A stretch of DNA of 16,061 bases from Tannerella sp. (lineage in GTDB: Bacteria > Bacteroidota > Bacteroidia > Bacteroidales > Tannerellaceae), in the NCBI GenBank assembly GCA_031272655.1, contig JAISTJ010000016.1, forward strand, positions 1 through 16,061. Direction: 5' to 3'. Numbering within the stretch: the stretch's first letter is position 1; each line of letters begins with the position of its first letter. Positions 15,447 to 16,061 of the stretch are shown in pieces. A model generated the notes under the pieces. The model ran no database searches and was not told the DNA's origin. It saw only the letters and a program-made list of their open reading frames with translations. A program made the translations under genes and the position numbers.

Positions 15447-15486
15447 GTGATGAGTGATGAGTGGTGAGTGATGAGTGGTGAGTGAT
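15445..15486. repeat. Tandem heptamer GAGTGAT/GAGTGGT
   Basis: Six 7-mers in phase with one varying base: GAGTGAT, GAGTGAT, GAGTGGT, GAGTGAT, GAGTGGT, GAGTGAT. The array begins inside the carboxypeptidase stop codon. It is followed at 15489-15503 by a small hairpin, CGGGAC-GCA-GTCCCG, with no T run. Confidence 0.9.
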
Positions 15487-15501
15487 AACGGGACGCAGTC
15501 C

Positions 15502-15531
15502 CGTCATTGCGAGGAACGAAGCAATCCAGTC
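15502..15531. repeat. Dispersed CGTCATTGCGAGG-type repeat
   Basis: The element begins CGTCATTGCGAGGAACG and continues to CAATCCAG. It contains an inverted pair, ATTGC (15506-15510) and GCAAT (15521-15525). I recall closely similar short interspersed sequences in many unrelated bacterial genomes, often in intergenic DNA, but cannot check here. Shorter forms occur at 15546-15554, 16033-16038 and 16051-16061, plus GTCATTGCATA at 4111-4121. Confidence 0.7.
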
Positions 15532-15561
15532 TTAAGCACACACCACGTCATTGCATATTCG

Positions 15562-15569
15562 TATCTTTG
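15562..15569 (+). promoter_or_regulatory. -7 box of hicB promoter
   Basis: TATCTTTG followed by CCGC is an exact TAnnTTTG match. Transcription should start near 15576, about 48 nt before the hicB ATG at 15624. No clear -33 TTTG is present at the usual spacing. Confidence 0.55.
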
Positions 15570-15623
15570 CCGCAAAAAATTATGTCGAGATTTGCAAAAA
15601 TTAATCACCTAATTATCAACTAT

Positions 15624-15959
15624 ATGAACAATATTATAACATACAAAGATTTTATCGGGTCTGTAAATTTTTCTGCCGAAGACAATGTTTTTGTTGGAAA
15701 AGTAGAAGATGTTAATGACCTTATTACGTTTGAAGGCAAGTCGGTTGATGAGTTGACTAATGCTTTCCATTACGTAGTAGATGAACATATCAAAGACTGC
15801 GAGCGCGAAAATATTCCCGTCAAGAAGAGTTACAAAGGCAGTTTCAATGTCCGCCTTACGCCTGAACTGCACCGCAAAATAGCACTGACTGCCCGCTCAC
15901 AAGGGCAAAGCCTTAATAAGTTCATCAACAAAACATTAAGCAAAGCTGTAGCCATATAA
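15624..15959 (+). CDS. hicB: HicB-family antitoxin, apparently without HicA
   Basis: A 111-residue HicB antitoxin. The N-terminal half (ITYKDFIGSVNFSAEDNVFVGKVEDVNDLITFEG, then SVDELTNAFHYVVDEHIKDC) is the HicB RNase-H-like fold that covers the toxin. The C-terminal part (SYKGSFNVRLTPELHRKIALTARSQGQSLNKFINKTL) is the ribbon-helix-helix DNA-binding domain of the PF05534 type. HicA is a double-stranded-RNA-binding-fold mRNA interferase normally encoded just upstream; none is present in 15447-15623 nor in the 102 bp downstream. I chose the ATG at 15624 because it gives the family's usual N-terminus and length; an in-frame ATG at 15582 would add 14 residues. Direct CGTCATTGC-type repeats flank the gene on both sides. 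Confidence 0.85.
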   Translation: MNNIITYKDFIGSVNFSAEDNVFVGKVEDVNDLITFEGKSVDELTNAFHYVVDEHIKDCERENIPVKKSYKGSFNVRLTPELHRKIALTARSQGQSLNKFINKTLSKAVAI

Positions 15960-15981
15960 ACCGGTAACGCAAAATATTTTA

Positions 15982-16014
15982 GAGAAAGAATCGCCTTGAG
16001 CGAGACCCTTTCTC
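15982..16014 (+). terminator. Imperfect hairpin after hicB, possible terminator
   Basis: GAGAAAG (15982-15988) pairs with CTTTCTC (16008-16014), and an inner TCGC (15991-15994) pairs with GCGA (16000-16003) around the loop CTTGA. It starts 22 bp after the hicB stop. There is no following T run, so termination is only a guess. Confidence 0.3.
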
Positions 16015-16030
16015 AGAGGTGAGTGTACCC

Positions 16031-16061
16031 ATCATTGCAAGAATGTGCCCCGTCATTGCGA
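16031..16061. repeat. Further ATCATTGC / CGTCATTGCGA repeat copies, cut by window end
   Basis: ATCATTGCAAG at 16031-16041 and CGTCATTGCGA at 16051-16061 repeat, in the same orientation, the start of the element at 15502. The last copy is truncated by the end of the window. Confidence 0.6.

Overview
The window looks like a chromosomal segment from a member of the Bacteroidota, probably order Bacteroidales. The evidence is: a type IX secretion (T9SS) C-terminal sorting domain; several -7 boxes of the Bacteroidetes form TAnnTTTG instead of sigma70-type -10 boxes; a TPR/PD40 envelope protein; and an EcxA-like (DUF5117/DUF5118-type) metzincin. I cannot name a genus. No rRNA, tRNA, CRISPR array, insertion sequence or phage gene is visible.

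Layout. (1) 1-2045, + strand: the 3' part of a B12-dependent ribonucleotide reductase (nrdJ), overlapping miaA by 10 bp. (2) 2023-2580, - strand: an exported TlpA-like thioredoxin whose 3' end overlaps that of miaA. (3) 2666-4105, +: a secreted TPR/PD40-propeller protein. (4) 4133-5009, +: a promoter, an uncharacterised 56-aa ORF and an AtaT/TacT-like GNAT acetyltransferase overlapping by 8 bp, a likely toxin-antitoxin module. (5) 5045-7476, +: nfeD and floA (membrane microdomain pair), a perfect 15-bp inverted repeat, then a uridine phosphorylase-like gene. This block looks more GC-rich than its neighbours. (6) 11232-7492, -: a secreted metzincin followed, with no intergenic base, by a T9SS-sorted serine esterase. 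(7) 11422-15446, +: two paralogous secreted M14 zinc carboxypeptidases, the second with EF-hand-like loops, separated by a heptamer-rich repeat tract. (8) 15445-16061: another heptamer tract, a dispersed CGTCATTGC-type repeat, an apparently solitary HicB antitoxin gene, and further CGTCATTGC copies running off the end.

How the genes fit together. The right half (7492-15446) reads as an extracellular degradation locus: an endoprotease-like metzincin, an esterase and two carboxypeptidases, all with export signals, transcribed divergently from one 189-bp region. The left half is housekeeping (dNTP synthesis, tRNA modification, thiol redox) with one likely toxin-antitoxin insertion. The most unexplained items are the GNAT partner protein, the 7-bp tandem repeats of three different sequences after stop codons, the large hairpin before the phosphorylase, and the repeat-flanked orphan hicB.
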